Origin: Methanococcoides methylutens
Lineage (GTDB): Archaea > Halobacteriota > Methanosarcinia > Methanosarcinales > Methanosarcinaceae
Assembly: GCF_000765475.1 (NCBI RefSeq)
Contig: NZ_JRHO01000010.1
Location: 1 to 64,000 of the forward strand
Length of the DNA stretch: 64,000 nucleotides
Direction of reading: 5' to 3'
Part shown: in pieces, positions 7,563 through 16,333 of the stretch
Layout of the letters: the number at the start of each line of letters is the position of its first letter
Position numbering within the stretch: the first letter of the stretch is position 1
The notes under the pieces: model-generated
Told to the model about the DNA's origin: nothing
Databases searched by the model: none
The model's input: only the letters and a program-made list of their open reading frames with translations
Translations under genes and position numbers: made by a program

Positions 7563-8471
7563 ATGGTCACTACGGAAGAATCTTATCGGCTTTCAAATTT
7601 AAAGACACTTGAAGCGGAAAGCATAGGCATTATCAGAGAAGTCGCTGCAGAATTTGAAAATCCAGTGATGTTGTATTCGGTAGGGAAGGACTCATCAGTA
7701 ATGGCCCATCTTGCGATCAAGGCCTTTTATCCGAAAAAAGTGCCTTTCCCTTTATTGCATGTTGACACCGGATACAAGTTTCCTGAAATGTACGAATTCA
7801 GGGATTATTATACAAAAAAACACAACCTTGACCTGAAGGTTCACAGGAACGAAGAAGCCCTCAAAAAAGGGATAAATCCACTTACGGTGGGGACGGTCAA
7901 ATGTTGTGCCGAGCTTAAAACAAAAGCACTCCTTGATGGTTTAAATGAAGGTGGCTATGATGCAGCTTTTGGAGGTGCCCGGAGAGATGAGGAGAAATCA
8001 AGGGCAAAGGAAAGGATCTATTCGTTCCGCGACAAGCATGGACAGTGGAATCCGAAGGACCAGAAACCTGAGCTGTGGAACCTCTTTAATTCAAAGATCG
8101 ATCCGGGAGAATCCATAAGGGTGTTCCCGCTTTCGAATTGGACCGAACTTGATATCTGGACATATATCTACCATGAAAATATTGAGATCGTTCCTCTTTA
8201 CTTTGCAAAGAAAAGACCGGTTATTGAGAAGCATGGTCAGCTAATTCCGGTTTATACGGATGAGCATGAGGAAGAGGTCAAGGAAGTCATGTGCCGCTTC
8301 AGGACACTGGGGTGCCATTACTGTACAGGTGCAGTAAGATCAGAGGCAGACACTTTGCCGAAGATCATTGAAGAGATGATGGTTGCCCGCCATTCCGAGC
8401 GTATTACAAGGGTGATAGACCACGATCAGGATAGCTCCATGGAGCAAAAGAAGAAGGAGGGATACTTTTGA
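7563..8471 (+). CDS. cysD: sulfate adenylyltransferase subunit 2 (CysD)
   Basis: A 302-residue PP-loop subunit of ATP sulfurylase, making APS from sulfate and ATP together with CysN. It shows YSVGKDSSV (about 38-46), [15 protein letters not shown] and [12 protein letters not shown], all diagnostic of CysD. RBS GTGGAGG lies 8 bases before the ATG. Its end overlaps the cysN start by four bases, so the two subunits are translationally coupled. ATP sulfurylase of the CysDN type is mainly bacterial and rare in methanogens, which suggests acquisition by transfer (inference). Confidence 0.95.
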   Translation: MVTTEESYRLSNLKTLEAESIGIIREVAAEFENPVMLYSVGKDSSVMAHLAIKAFYPKKVPFPLLHVDTGYKFPEMYEFRDYYTKKHNLDLKVHRNEEALKKGINPLTVGTVKCCAELKTKALLDGLNEGGYDAAFGGARRDEEKSRAKERIYSFRDKHGQWNPKDQKPELWNLFNSKIDPGESIRVFPLSNWTELDIWTYIYHENIEIVPLYFAKKRPVIEKHGQLIPVYTDEHEEEVKEVMCRFRTLGCHYCTGAVRSEADTLPKIIEEMMVARHSERITRVIDHDQDSSMEQKKKEGYF

Positions 8472-10015
8472 AGGGTTCTGACTCTTTGATTGAAAAAAAT
8501 CAGAACATTGATCTATTACGGTTTGCCACTGCAGGTAGTGTTGATGATGGTAAATCAACCCTTATCGGGAGATTATTATACGATTCAAAATCAATATTTG
8601 AGGATCAACTGAATTTAATTAAGACATTCTCGAAAGCTCATAGGAACCAGGATATTGATTATTCCCTGGTAACTGATGGCCTTAAATCAGAAAGAGAGCA
8701 GGGAATTACAATTGATGTCTCATACAGGTTTTTCTCGACTCCAAAAAGGCGCTTTATTATTACCGATACTCCAGGGCATGAGCAATATACAAGAAATATG
8801 GCTACAGGTGCATCAAATGCATCACTTGCCCTGATCCTCATTGATGCCAGGAACGGAGTTGTGACACAGACAAAACGGCACTCATTTATCTCATCCCTTC
8901 TTGGTATCCGGAACTTTGTGGTTGCAGTTAATAAAATGGATCTGGTAGATTATTCAGAAGAAGTGTTTGAGAATATTGTAGGCGAGTTTAATGCCTTTGC
9001 TGATAAGTTATCGGATGAATCAATTTATTACATACCCATAAGTGCCCTCAAAGGTGACAATGTCATCGAACGAAGCGCGAATATGCCTTGGTATCAGGGT
9101 TCAACATTACTTGATTATCTGGAGAACGTAAGTGTATCCGGTGGTCACAACCTCATTGATTTCAGGTTCCCGATCCAGTATGTTAACTGGGGAGGCGGCG
9201 ATGATTTCAGAGGGTATTGTGGTACAATATCTTCAGGCGTGATTCACAAGGGCGATGAGGTAAGGGTTCTTCCTTCGGGAAAAACCAGTAATATCTCAAG
9301 GATCGTCACCTATGATGGGGACCTCGATCATGCCTTTGCTCCCATGGCAGTGACCCTCTGTCTTGAGGATGACATTGACATAAGCCGCGGTGATATGGTC
9401 GCAAAGGTTGATGATCTTCCTGTAATTGCCGGAAGTCTGGAGGTAAACATAGTATGGATGGATAGCGCTCCCATGGAGATCGGGAAAGATTATTTGATCA
9501 AGCATACTACCAGCACGGTGAAAGGAAATTTCTCAGAAGTAATTCATGAATATGATCCTGAAGATATCAGCATGAAACCTTCGGAAGTTTTGAGCTTAAA
9601 TGAGATCGGAAAAGTTAAGGTCGAGTTAAAGGCCCCGATATTTGCCGATATTTACTCTGAGAACAAGATCACGGGTTCATTTATTGTGATCGATCCTCAC
9701 ACCAACCAGACTGCTGCTGCGGGAATGATCCTGAAATGCAAACAGGTATCTCCTGACAAAGCATGCAAAGCGGTAACGGCCAGAGTTATTAGATATCCGG
9801 GAGGTAAAAAGGAAGAGGCAAAGGCCAATTATGACCGCCTTTCCATGAAGGGTACACATTGCATCTATGTAGATGATGATCTGCTACAGGAAACCCTTTG
9901 CAAAGGAGTCCCGGTTGACAGTGATCAATATTCCGACACAATTGAGGATCTGTGCAAGATCGTTACGAGCTCAGGTGTGTCTGTGGTCTTGTGCTCTGAT
10001 CATTTGAGCAGTTGA
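8468..10015 (+). CDS. cysN: sulfate adenylyltransferase subunit 1, GTPase (CysN)
   Basis: A 515-residue elongation-factor-like GTPase that drives APS synthesis. G1 is GSVDDGKST (23-31), G3 is DTPGHEQY (about 100) and G4 is NKMD; beta-barrel domains follow. The TTG start overlaps the cysD stop and has GGAGGG 7 bases upstream. No CysC domain is fused. The protein is somewhat longer than most CysN (about 470), the extra length being at the C-terminal end (roughly 450-515), which resembles no domain I recognise. Confidence 0.95.
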   Translation: MKGSDSLIEKNQNIDLLRFATAGSVDDGKSTLIGRLLYDSKSIFEDQLNLIKTFSKAHRNQDIDYSLVTDGLKSEREQGITIDVSYRFFSTPKRRFIITDTPGHEQYTRNMATGASNASLALILIDARNGVVTQTKRHSFISSLLGIRNFVVAVNKMDLVDYSEEVFENIVGEFNAFADKLSDESIYYIPISALKGDNVIERSANMPWYQGSTLLDYLENVSVSGGHNLIDFRFPIQYVNWGGGDDFRGYCGTISSGVIHKGDEVRVLPSGKTSNISRIVTYDGDLDHAFAPMAVTLCLEDDIDISRGDMVAKVDDLPVIAGSLEVNIVWMDSAPMEIGKDYLIKHTTSTVKGNFSEVIHEYDPEDISMKPSEVLSLNEIGKVKVELKAPIFADIYSENKITGSFIVIDPHTNQTAAAGMILKCKQVSPDKACKAVTARVIRYPGGKKEEAKANYDRLSMKGTHCIYVDDDLLQETLCKGVPVDSDQYSDTIEDLCKIVTSSGVSVVLCSDHLSS

Positions 10016-10288
10016 ATTTATTGAGGTGGGATACCTCTGCATTTGATAGATGGGTGCGGAGTTATTTCCTCTTTATTGTGGGCACATTTCCTGTTGCTAC
10101 ACTGCTGAAGGGGTTATTAAAAGATAGCTCTTTCCTTCTTTCTTTTTTTCTTAGGATTTATATTAAAAAAGCAAGTTAATGTAAAAAAGGATTACTTTTC
10201 TTTTTTCGAGATCATATACAATCCGATTTCATCTTTCAAATTTCAATTGTACATTAGCATTATCTAAGAATATGGTCAATAAAAATCT
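10016..10288. other. noncoding, T-rich tract after cysN
   Basis: A T/C-rich run at about 10129-10151 is a likely transcript end for the sulfate-assimilation operon. The rest is AT-rich with no coding frame. The ATG of the interrupted AlkD-like frame is at 10289. Confidence 0.45.
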
Positions 10289-10396
10289 ATGAACAAGATT
10301 ATCGCTAAAATATGAAAAGACCTGGAACAAAACTCTGATGAACAAACAAAGATAAGTTCCTCACGTGTTTTTAAAGAAAAAATAAAGTGTTATGGT

Positions 10397-11023
10397 GTGT
10401 ATGTTGCTGCAGTCAGGAAAATAGCAAATGAGCATTTTAAAAGCATATCCGGCAAAACCAAGCCGGAGATATTTTCTTTATGTGAGGAACTTCTGAGGTC
10501 GGATTACATTGAGGAAGCCTTCATCGCATTCGAATGGTCATATAGTTTGAGAAATCAGTATGAACCTGAGGATTTCGAAGTTTTTGAAAGGTGGATTGGG
10601 GATTATGTGAACAACTGGGCGAAATGTGATATTCTTTGCAATCACACACTGGGTTCGTTCATCGAAATGTATCCTCAATACATTGGATCGCTCAAGACCT
10701 GGGCAGGTTCAGATAATCGCTGGTTCAGGCGTGCTGCTGCTGTTACACTGATCTTGCCTGCCCGCAGAGGAGATCTTCTGGATGATGTTCTGGAGATTGC
10801 CGATCTGTTATTAACAGATAAAGATGATCTGGTCCAAAAAGGGTATGGGTGGATGCTCAAAGAGGCTAGCAGAAAACATCTGAATGAAATATTCGACTAC
10901 GTCATGCGAAATAAGGAAAATATGCCTCGTACAGCGCTTAGATATGCGATCGAGAAATTCCCGGAAGAACTAAGGAAGAGTGCTATGGAAAAAGAAATGA
11001 AAAAAATAAACTCAAAGTCCTAA
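10397..11023 (+). CDS. AlkD-like DNA alkylation repair protein, 5' end interrupted by in-frame TGA
   Basis: A HEAT-repeat DNA glycosylase of the AlkD family; WAKCDILCNHTLG (about 74-86) and DNRWFRRAAAV are typical. The GTG at 10397 gives 208 residues but starts inside the conserved N-terminal repeat. The same frame upstream encodes ISSSRVFKEKIKCYGV and reaches an ATG at 10289, with a single TGA at 10313-10315 (codon 9). The expected residue there in the family is arginine, so CGA or AGA to TGA is a likely nonsense mutation. The full product would be 244 residues. The gene may be a recent pseudogene or be translated in shortened form. Its 3' end overlaps the convergent gene by 12 bases. Confidence 0.7.
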   Translation: MYVAAVRKIANEHFKSISGKTKPEIFSLCEELLRSDYIEEAFIAFEWSYSLRNQYEPEDFEVFERWIGDYVNNWAKCDILCNHTLGSFIEMYPQYIGSLKTWAGSDNRWFRRAAAVTLILPARRGDLLDDVLEIADLLLTDKDDLVQKGYGWMLKEASRKHLNEIFDYVMRNKENMPRTALRYAIEKFPEELRKSAMEKEMKKINSKS

Positions 11024-11920
11024 TTCTTCAACAAACCGAAGGTTGAAGATATCCTTTTCCTCAAGTTCCTTTGAGATATATCCGAGTTCGTTCAGTACAT
11101 CTACAAATCTCATCGTAGACTTGATATATTCTTCTGATATGCTTGCTGAGTATTTTGGTGATACTTTATACATATCGTTCACGAAATCTGCATCAATGAT
11201 CTCAATCGTCTTGGCGACAATGCTTGCTGCCTCTTCGGTATTCTCACGAATGAGCTCACAGGCATTTTCATGCAATTCTATGAACTTCAAAAGAATCTCT
11301 GGTGAGTTCTCGATCATCTCAGAGGTTGCAACTATGCCGTAACTTGGATTGTCAGGCCACAGTTTTTCAGGCTGGATCACTATCTTTGCATCACAGTATC
11401 TCTTTGCCACAACAGCTAGGGATGGTGTTCCGACTGCAGCTTTGATCTCTCCGTCTGCTATTGCTTCGGGGATCATATCAGCCCATTCGTAGTTGAGGAC
11501 ATCAATATCATTCTCAAGACCTGTTTCTTTGATATAATTCCTGATGATCACGTCATGGATAGAACCTGCCGGCGGACAGGCTATTGTGTATCCTTTAAAT
11601 TGCTCCAAAAAAAGTGTCCGTTCGTTCCTGCATTCTTCCAGCGTAAGGAATTCGGCAGTAGCGATCATCACTGTCCCTTCAACGTGACCGCCTGCAATGC
11701 ACTTGATCTTCAAACCGTGATCTATTCCTATCATAGCAGGAGGAAGTCCGATATATCCGATATCAAGGTCGTTGTTCTCAAACGCTCGGACAATTGCAGG
11801 CCCTCCTCCATAAAGTTTCCACTCAGGTTCTATGCCTGCGTTTTTAAGCCAGTCCGTTCCCATCAGTATGAATGAGGTATGGTATATGGTTGAAAGGTGT
11901 CCTATCCTTAATTTCATCAT
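11012..11920 (-). CDS. NMT1/TauA-like solute-binding fold protein without signal peptide
   Basis: 302 residues of the periplasmic-binding-protein type II fold (COG0715: nitrate, sulfonate, taurine or thiamine-precursor binding). The KLYGGGPAIVRAFENNDLDIGYIGLPPA segment region (37-64) is characteristic. No signal peptide, lipobox or membrane helix is present: the protein begins directly with the first beta strand (MMKLRIGHLS). No ABC permease or ATPase gene is adjacent. It may act in the cytoplasm as a sensor or enzyme, or the start may be misread. It precedes the sulfur-carrier gene on the same strand order but is separated by 84 bases. Confidence 0.75.
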   Translation of the reverse strand: MMKLRIGHLSTIYHTSFILMGTDWLKNAGIEPEWKLYGGGPAIVRAFENNDLDIGYIGLPPAMIGIDHGLKIKCIAGGHVEGTVMIATAEFLTLEECRNERTLFLEQFKGYTIACPPAGSIHDVIIRNYIKETGLENDIDVLNYEWADMIPEAIADGEIKAAVGTPSLAVVAKRYCDAKIVIQPEKLWPDNPSYGIVATSEMIENSPEILLKFIELHENACELIRENTEEAASIVAKTIEIIDADFVNDMYKVSPKYSASISEEYIKSTMRFVDVLNELGYISKELEEKDIFNLRFVEELGL

Positions 11921-12004
11921 AGATTCACCACTTTAAGGATTTGCAGGTCCTTTTTGATCGATATAATTTCCAGAACCTGCTCTTCCCGGTTAACTTCCTG
12001 AGGA

Positions 12005-12280
12005 TTAGCCTCCGCTTACTGCCGGCAATATTGAAATTTCGTCAGCATCGGTAATTTCGGTAGCAAGACCTGAAAGATGCCTTATATCTTCTCCGTTGAC
12101 ATAGACATTGACGAATCTTCGCACTTCTCCATCATGAAGCAGGCGTCTTTCAAACTCCTCGCCGTACTCAGTAGTAAGTCTATCAAAAAGGCTCTTTACT
12201 GTAGTATCGCCCAGATCGATGCTTGTTGACCTTGTTCTTGTTATGTTGTTCAATGCTGATGAAAATCTTATAGATACCAT
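12005..12280 (-). CDS. ubiquitin-like sulfur carrier (MoaD/ThiS/SAMP type)
   Basis: A 91-residue beta-grasp protein ending in SGG, the diglycine tail that is adenylated by ThiF/MoeB-like enzymes and then thiocarboxylated or conjugated. It follows threonine synthase by 20 bases on the same strand, and a ThiF/MoeB-like gene lies at 13849. It could supply sulfur for molybdopterin, for tRNA thiolation or for an amino acid, or act as a small archaeal modifier. Neighbourhood favours sulfur-amino-acid chemistry (inference). Confidence 0.85.
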   Translation of the reverse strand: MVSIRFSSALNNITRTRSTSIDLGDTTVKSLFDRLTTEYGEEFERRLLHDGEVRRFVNVYVNGEDIRHLSGLATEITDADEISILPAVSGG

Positions 12281-12300
12281 TTTACTTCACCTCTTGATCA

Positions 12301-13545
12301 TTAGTTATTTTTTGTAATATTGCTGTACTTCTTCGTGAATTCGGAATATGACGGCTTGATCGATCCAGGTCTCTCAACTGCTCCTGCAATCGTATCCTGC
12401 GCTTTTAGACCATTACCTGTTACATATACAACTGTTCTCTCATCGGGGTCAATATGGCCGCTTTCGACAAGTCTCTTAAGACCTGCAACCGTTGTCCCGC
12501 CAGCAGGTTCTGTGAAAATACCTTCAGTTCTTGCAAGCAGGAATATGGCTTCAAGTATTTCCTCGTTCGTCACAGATGCAGCATAACCGCCTGAATTCTG
12601 GATCTCCTGTTTTGCATAATGTCCATCTGCAGGATTACCAATAGCTAGGCTGTGGGCTATGGTGTCAAGTTCTCTTATCGGGATAACTTCCGCGTCGTTC
12701 TGGACAGCGGTCGATATGGGTGAACAACCTGCTGGCTGTGAACCTGATATCCTGATCTTCCTTTCGGGTTCAACAAAACCTATCTTTTCAAGTTCCCTGT
12801 AACCTCTGGTAAGGGCGCACAGAAGTGCTCCACTTCCAAGTGGTGCAACGATATGATCCGGAGCATTCCACCCGAGCTGTTCAGCAGTTTCGAATGCAAG
12901 TGTCCTGGAACCCTCCGTATAATATGGTCTTATGTTTATGTTGACAAATGCCCAGTCAGGATTCTGGTCTGCAACTTCACTTGCAAGACGATTCGCGTCA
13001 TCATAGGTCCCGTCAACTGCTATGACGTTTGGTTCGTATGATAGCATCTGTGTTATCTTTCCAAGCTCGATCGAGGAAGGTATGAAGATATATGATGGAA
13101 TGCCTGCTTTTGCAGCATGTGCTCCTACAGCGGATGCGAGGTTTCCTGTGGATGCACATCCAATTGCGGTGGCACCGAGTTCCAATGCCTTGCTTACAGC
13201 CACAGATGTTACCCTGTCCTTGAATGAATTTGTGGGATTGACAGAATCATCAAGAATGTATAGTTCCTTAAGTCCCAGTTCCTTTCCAAGGTTCTTTGCA
13301 TGATGTAACTTATTGTAACCTGATCCAAGGTCAACATAATTCGTACTATCTATTGGAAGCAGGTCTGCATATCTCCATATGGACGGAGGCCCTCTTGCGA
13401 TCTTCTCCTTACTTGCTGTATTATGTATCTCATCCCAGTCGTAGTGCACTTCAAGAGGTCCGAAACATTCATAGCAGGTATTCTGGATTCCACTCGGATA
13501 TTCAGCACCACATTCTCTGCATTTTAACCCAATTACTTTACTCAT
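12301..13545 (-). CDS. thrC: threonine synthase (or related PLP sulfhydrylase)
   Basis: 414 residues of the fold-type II PLP family. An N-terminal zinc ribbon (C9, C12, C24, C27) precedes the core; the PLP lysine is K109 in NPTNSFKDR, and the phosphate-binding loop is ASTGNLASA. This matches archaeal threonine synthase, which makes threonine from O-phosphohomoserine. The close relatives CysK/CysM use sulfide or a thiocarboxylated carrier, and here the next gene is exactly such a carrier, so a homocysteine- or cysteine-forming role should be kept open (inference). The upstream gap holds repeated ATTGC motifs. Confidence 0.88.
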   Translation of the reverse strand: MSKVIGLKCRECGAEYPSGIQNTCYECFGPLEVHYDWDEIHNTASKEKIARGPPSIWRYADLLPIDSTNYVDLGSGYNKLHHAKNLGKELGLKELYILDDSVNPTNSFKDRVTSVAVSKALELGATAIGCASTGNLASAVGAHAAKAGIPSYIFIPSSIELGKITQMLSYEPNVIAVDGTYDDANRLASEVADQNPDWAFVNINIRPYYTEGSRTLAFETAEQLGWNAPDHIVAPLGSGALLCALTRGYRELEKIGFVEPERKIRISGSQPAGCSPISTAVQNDAEVIPIRELDTIAHSLAIGNPADGHYAKQEIQNSGGYAASVTNEEILEAIFLLARTEGIFTEPAGGTTVAGLKRLVESGHIDPDERTVVYVTGNGLKAQDTIAGAVERPGSIKPSYSEFTKKYSNITKNN

Positions 13546-13623
13546 TTTGTATCTCTCCTAATAGCCGATGATTATTAAGTATTAAACATAAAAACACGTT
13601 ATAATATTACTATTAGTTATGGG

Positions 13624-13822
13624 GCAATAATTGCCTATATTCTGATTTGATGCCTTATGAGTTGGGTTTTGACCAATTTGGGGTGTGGTTGCACAAAATT
13701 GCCGCTTTCTATACCTATTTATCAGGAAATTGCACTTTTTTGAAAATGCTAATACGAATTGCAAGGTGTTGCGAAACATTGTCACATGACTCTGATCAAC
13801 CATGACCGATGCAATTCATTGC
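13624..13822. promoter_or_regulatory. cluster of ATTGC/GCAAT elements in a divergent promoter region
   Basis: The 303-bp gap between thrC (minus) and the thiF-like gene (plus) holds GGCAATAATTGCC (13623-13635, perfect palindrome) and GCAATTCATTGC (13811-13822). Further ATTGC half sites are at 13698, 13729 and 13758. Seven half sites in 200 bp exceed chance. They could be operators for a shared regulator of both transcripts. The regulator is unknown. Confidence 0.4.
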
Positions 13823-13848
13823 GATTTATTATTTCAAGGGAGGTTAAA

Positions 13849-14667
13849 ATGTTAGGCGAATTTACTGAAGAACAGATCCGGCGGTATTCAAGACACATCA
13901 TACTGCAGGAAGTTGGCGGAAAGGGACAACAAAAACTGTTGTCTTCCAGAGTACTCTGTATAGGTGCAGGAGGACTTGGATCTCCTATCATACAATATCT
14001 GGCTGCTGCCGGGGTTGGAACTATCGGGATAGTTGACGATGATGTTGTGGATCTCAGTAATCTTCAAAGACAGGTCATACATGGCGGAAATGTCGATGTT
14101 CCAAAGGTAGAATCTGCAAGGCAATATGTTGAGAATTTAAATCCCGATGTGAAGGTTATCACTTATCAGAAAAGGATAAGTCCTGATAATATTCTTGATA
14201 TCATAAACGATTACGACATCGTAGTGGATGGTTCCGACAATTTTGCAACCCGCTATCTAGTAAACGATGCCTGTGTACTTGCAAAAAAACCTCTCTCACA
14301 TGGCAGTATTTTCCGCTTCGAAGGCCAGGTCACGACCATTCTTCCGGGTGATGGGCCCTGTTACAGGTGTCTTTTTGAACATGCACCACCTGCCGGAATG
14401 GTTCCAAGTTGCCAGGAAGCCGGAGTTATCGGAGTACTTCCGGGCATCATTGGTGTTATTCAGGCAACTGAGGTCATCAAATACCTGCTGGGATTCGGGG
14501 ATCTGTTGAAAGGCCGGCTTATCTTCTATGATGCCTTTGGCATGTCTTTCGATGAAATTAAGGTTCGTAAGAACCCTTTATGCCCGGTATGTGGTGAAGA
14601 TCCGTCGATAACATCAATTGAGGATGAGAATTATCAGGAAGGCGGCGGGGTCTGTAGTATTGGATAA
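13849..14667 (+). CDS. ThiF/MoeB/HesA-type adenylyltransferase (E1-like)
   Basis: A 272-residue E1-like enzyme that adenylates the C-terminal glycine of MoaD/ThiS-like proteins. The nucleotide loop GAGGLGS is at 39-45, the structural zinc cysteines are C171/C174 and C245/C248, and C188 in PSCQEAG is the likely active cysteine. No rhodanese domain is attached. The RBS GGGAGG stands 5 bases before ATG 13849; the in-frame extension up to 13759 has no family likeness. It is divergent from thrC and the MoaD-like gene, and with them probably forms a carrier-activation module. Confidence 0.88.
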   Translation: MLGEFTEEQIRRYSRHIILQEVGGKGQQKLLSSRVLCIGAGGLGSPIIQYLAAAGVGTIGIVDDDVVDLSNLQRQVIHGGNVDVPKVESARQYVENLNPDVKVITYQKRISPDNILDIINDYDIVVDGSDNFATRYLVNDACVLAKKPLSHGSIFRFEGQVTTILPGDGPCYRCLFEHAPPAGMVPSCQEAGVIGVLPGIIGVIQATEVIKYLLGFGDLLKGRLIFYDAFGMSFDEIKVRKNPLCPVCGEDPSITSIEDENYQEGGGVCSIG

Positions 14668-14740
14668 CAATATCAAAGCATCATACATGAGAATGAAAGT
14701 ATTATACACAAGAAAATAAAAACATCAAAGGGGATGAATA

Positions 14741-14977
14741 TCAGGCTTTACGGACGTATATGTTGAAGACGCCTCTCTTTTCTTCAACAGCAAGCAGTAC
14801 ATTCCCTGTCTTTTTTGCCCAGGTGGCGATGTTTTGAGGTGTCATGGCCTCATTTGCTATGACCAACAGTATCTCATTTGTTTCCATCTCATCCACCATC
14901 TCCTTTGTCCTGATAAGTGGGTAAGGACAGCACTGTCCTCTTACATCAAGTTCAAAGTCTGCTATTATTTTATCCAT
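14741..14977 (-). CDS. TusA-like sulfur carrier
   Basis: 78 residues of the TusA fold with the canonical signature ELDVRGQCCPYPLIRTK near the N-terminus: active cysteine and CPxP are intact, and an extra cysteine precedes them. ATG 14977 is favoured over the upstream TTG at 14986. It is convergent with the ThiF-like gene and probably passes persulfide sulfur to that carrier system (inference). Confidence 0.85.
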   Translation of the reverse strand: MDKIIADFELDVRGQCCPYPLIRTKEMVDEMETNEILLVIANEAMTPQNIATWAKKTGNVLLAVEEKRGVFNIYVRKA

Positions 14978-15214
14978 TTGAATCAACCATAATTATTATC
15001 TGTTTAATATTGTAGATATTCAATGAGGCAATATTTGTTATCACTATATCTATATTCTTCTGTTTTTCTCTTCATCGGCACTTCTTACCGCAAACAGTGC
15101 TGCTATGTATATGGGAATATTTTACTGACATACTTCAATACTTTAACAATGGTGTAACCTTAGAAAAAGCCTGCCATATTATCTTACAATATCATTAACG
15201 GGGGATAAAGATCC

Positions 15215-15625
15215 ATGAAAATGCTAATGTTCGATACGGAATATTTTTGGTTTGAAACCTTCAGCAAGACCCTTGATCACGTAGATGATACTGAAAGAGA
15301 GGAAAAGATAGAAGACACGGCAGTTGTTTTCATTCATGTTGAGGCAGAGGATGAATTAAGAAAGAGCAAAGTGGTAAAAAAAGCAGTCGCAAATCAGAAG
15401 TGGTATCTTAATAAAGTGAATAAAGAAAGAATGGTACTTCACTCATTTGCTCATCTCTCTTCAAGCAAGTCCTCTCCTGAATTCGCAGTAGAGATAATTT
15501 TGGCTATCAAAGAAAAGCTGGACAATAAAGGAATTGATGTTCACACTACTGCTTTTGGTTACTTCTCTGAATTTTCGATCCATGTTCGTGGCGAATCACT
15601 GGCAAAAGTGTTCAAAGAGATCTAA
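15215..15625 (+). CDS. free-standing archaeal threonyl-tRNA synthetase editing domain
   Basis: 136 residues resembling the N-terminal editing domain (PF08915, D-Tyr deacylase fold) of archaeal ThrRS: a start of the form MKMLMFDTEYFWFE, then HSFAHLSSSKSSPE (about 76-89) and the closing ...TTAFGYFSEFSIHVRG. No synthetase catalytic domain follows before the stop. The domain hydrolyses Ser mischarged on tRNA(Thr). Free-standing forms act in trans. The gene lies alone, with ATG after AACGGGGGATAAAG. Substrate may differ, because the aminoacyl pocket residues were not compared. Confidence 0.75.
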   Translation: MKMLMFDTEYFWFETFSKTLDHVDDTEREEKIEDTAVVFIHVEAEDELRKSKVVKKAVANQKWYLNKVNKERMVLHSFAHLSSSKSSPEFAVEIILAIKEKLDNKGIDVHTTAFGYFSEFSIHVRGESLAKVFKEI

Positions 15626-15691
15626 AAAGCAGATCATTTTATCCATTTTATCACATATCTATAATTAACAAAAGCAACATTCTCCAAATGT

Positions 15692-16324
15692 ATGGGTAAC
15701 GAGGATGAACTTCCTGAAAGTGAAGGCTTTGAAGAACTTATCAGGTATACTGTTCCCGGATATGTCCTGGGTATTTTTGCAGGCATTTTCCTTGATATGC
15801 AGGGTTACCAGACAAGTCCTGTGGGGCAATGGCTTGTCAGGACATTATCCGGTGAAGGCGAAAGCATACTGGAGGGTATCTATTCAATTCGTCAGCGCTT
15901 TCTTGGTGGTGCGAGTACAATGGCAGAAGCCTACGGTTGGGGTAAGCTATTTGGCTTGGCAGTGCCCTGGATTATCGACATCTTCAGTCGCCTTGCAGGC
16001 GTTAACGTATATGGTGTTGAGGGCTTCTACATTCCTTATTTCTATGCACTTAGTGACCAGATCGGTGCGAACATTTCCGGGATGCTTTTCCTGAAGGGAA
16101 AGGAAGGTTCCTGGGTTGGAGCGGTCAATAGGTATGTGCATCATCCGGTGATGCTCGCAAGCCTTGCAATAATTATTATCGTACCTATCGGTCTTTTACT
16201 TTTACGCATATATGGTTTCAGCCCGACCACCCAAACATTTACTGCCCTTGAGACCATTGTGGCAAATCTATGCTGGGTTCCACCTCTTGTGGGCTGGTAT
16301 GTACAGAAAAAAAGAGGGATATGA
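15692..16324 (+). CDS. hypothetical membrane protein
   Basis: 210 residues with about four hydrophobic stretches (near 23-35, 84-102, 150-170 and 183-200) and an acidic N-terminus ([15 protein letters not shown]). Family not recognised. It ends 9 bases before the TPR gene, so both are likely co-transcribed. No enzymatic motif is seen. A role in the membrane together with the TPR protein is possible but unproven. Confidence 0.65.
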   Translation: MGNEDELPESEGFEELIRYTVPGYVLGIFAGIFLDMQGYQTSPVGQWLVRTLSGEGESILEGIYSIRQRFLGGASTMAEAYGWGKLFGLAVPWIIDIFSRLAGVNVYGVEGFYIPYFYALSDQIGANISGMLFLKGKEGSWVGAVNRYVHHPVMLASLAIIIIVPIGLLLLRIYGFSPTTQTFTALETIVANLCWVPPLVGWYVQKKRGI

Positions 16325-16333
16325 GGATATTCT

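Noticed and set aside
10313-10315. TGA in the AlkD-like frame as selenocysteine
   Set aside because: No selenocysteine element is seen, the residue is not a cysteine position and the family has arginine there; a nonsense mutation is simpler.
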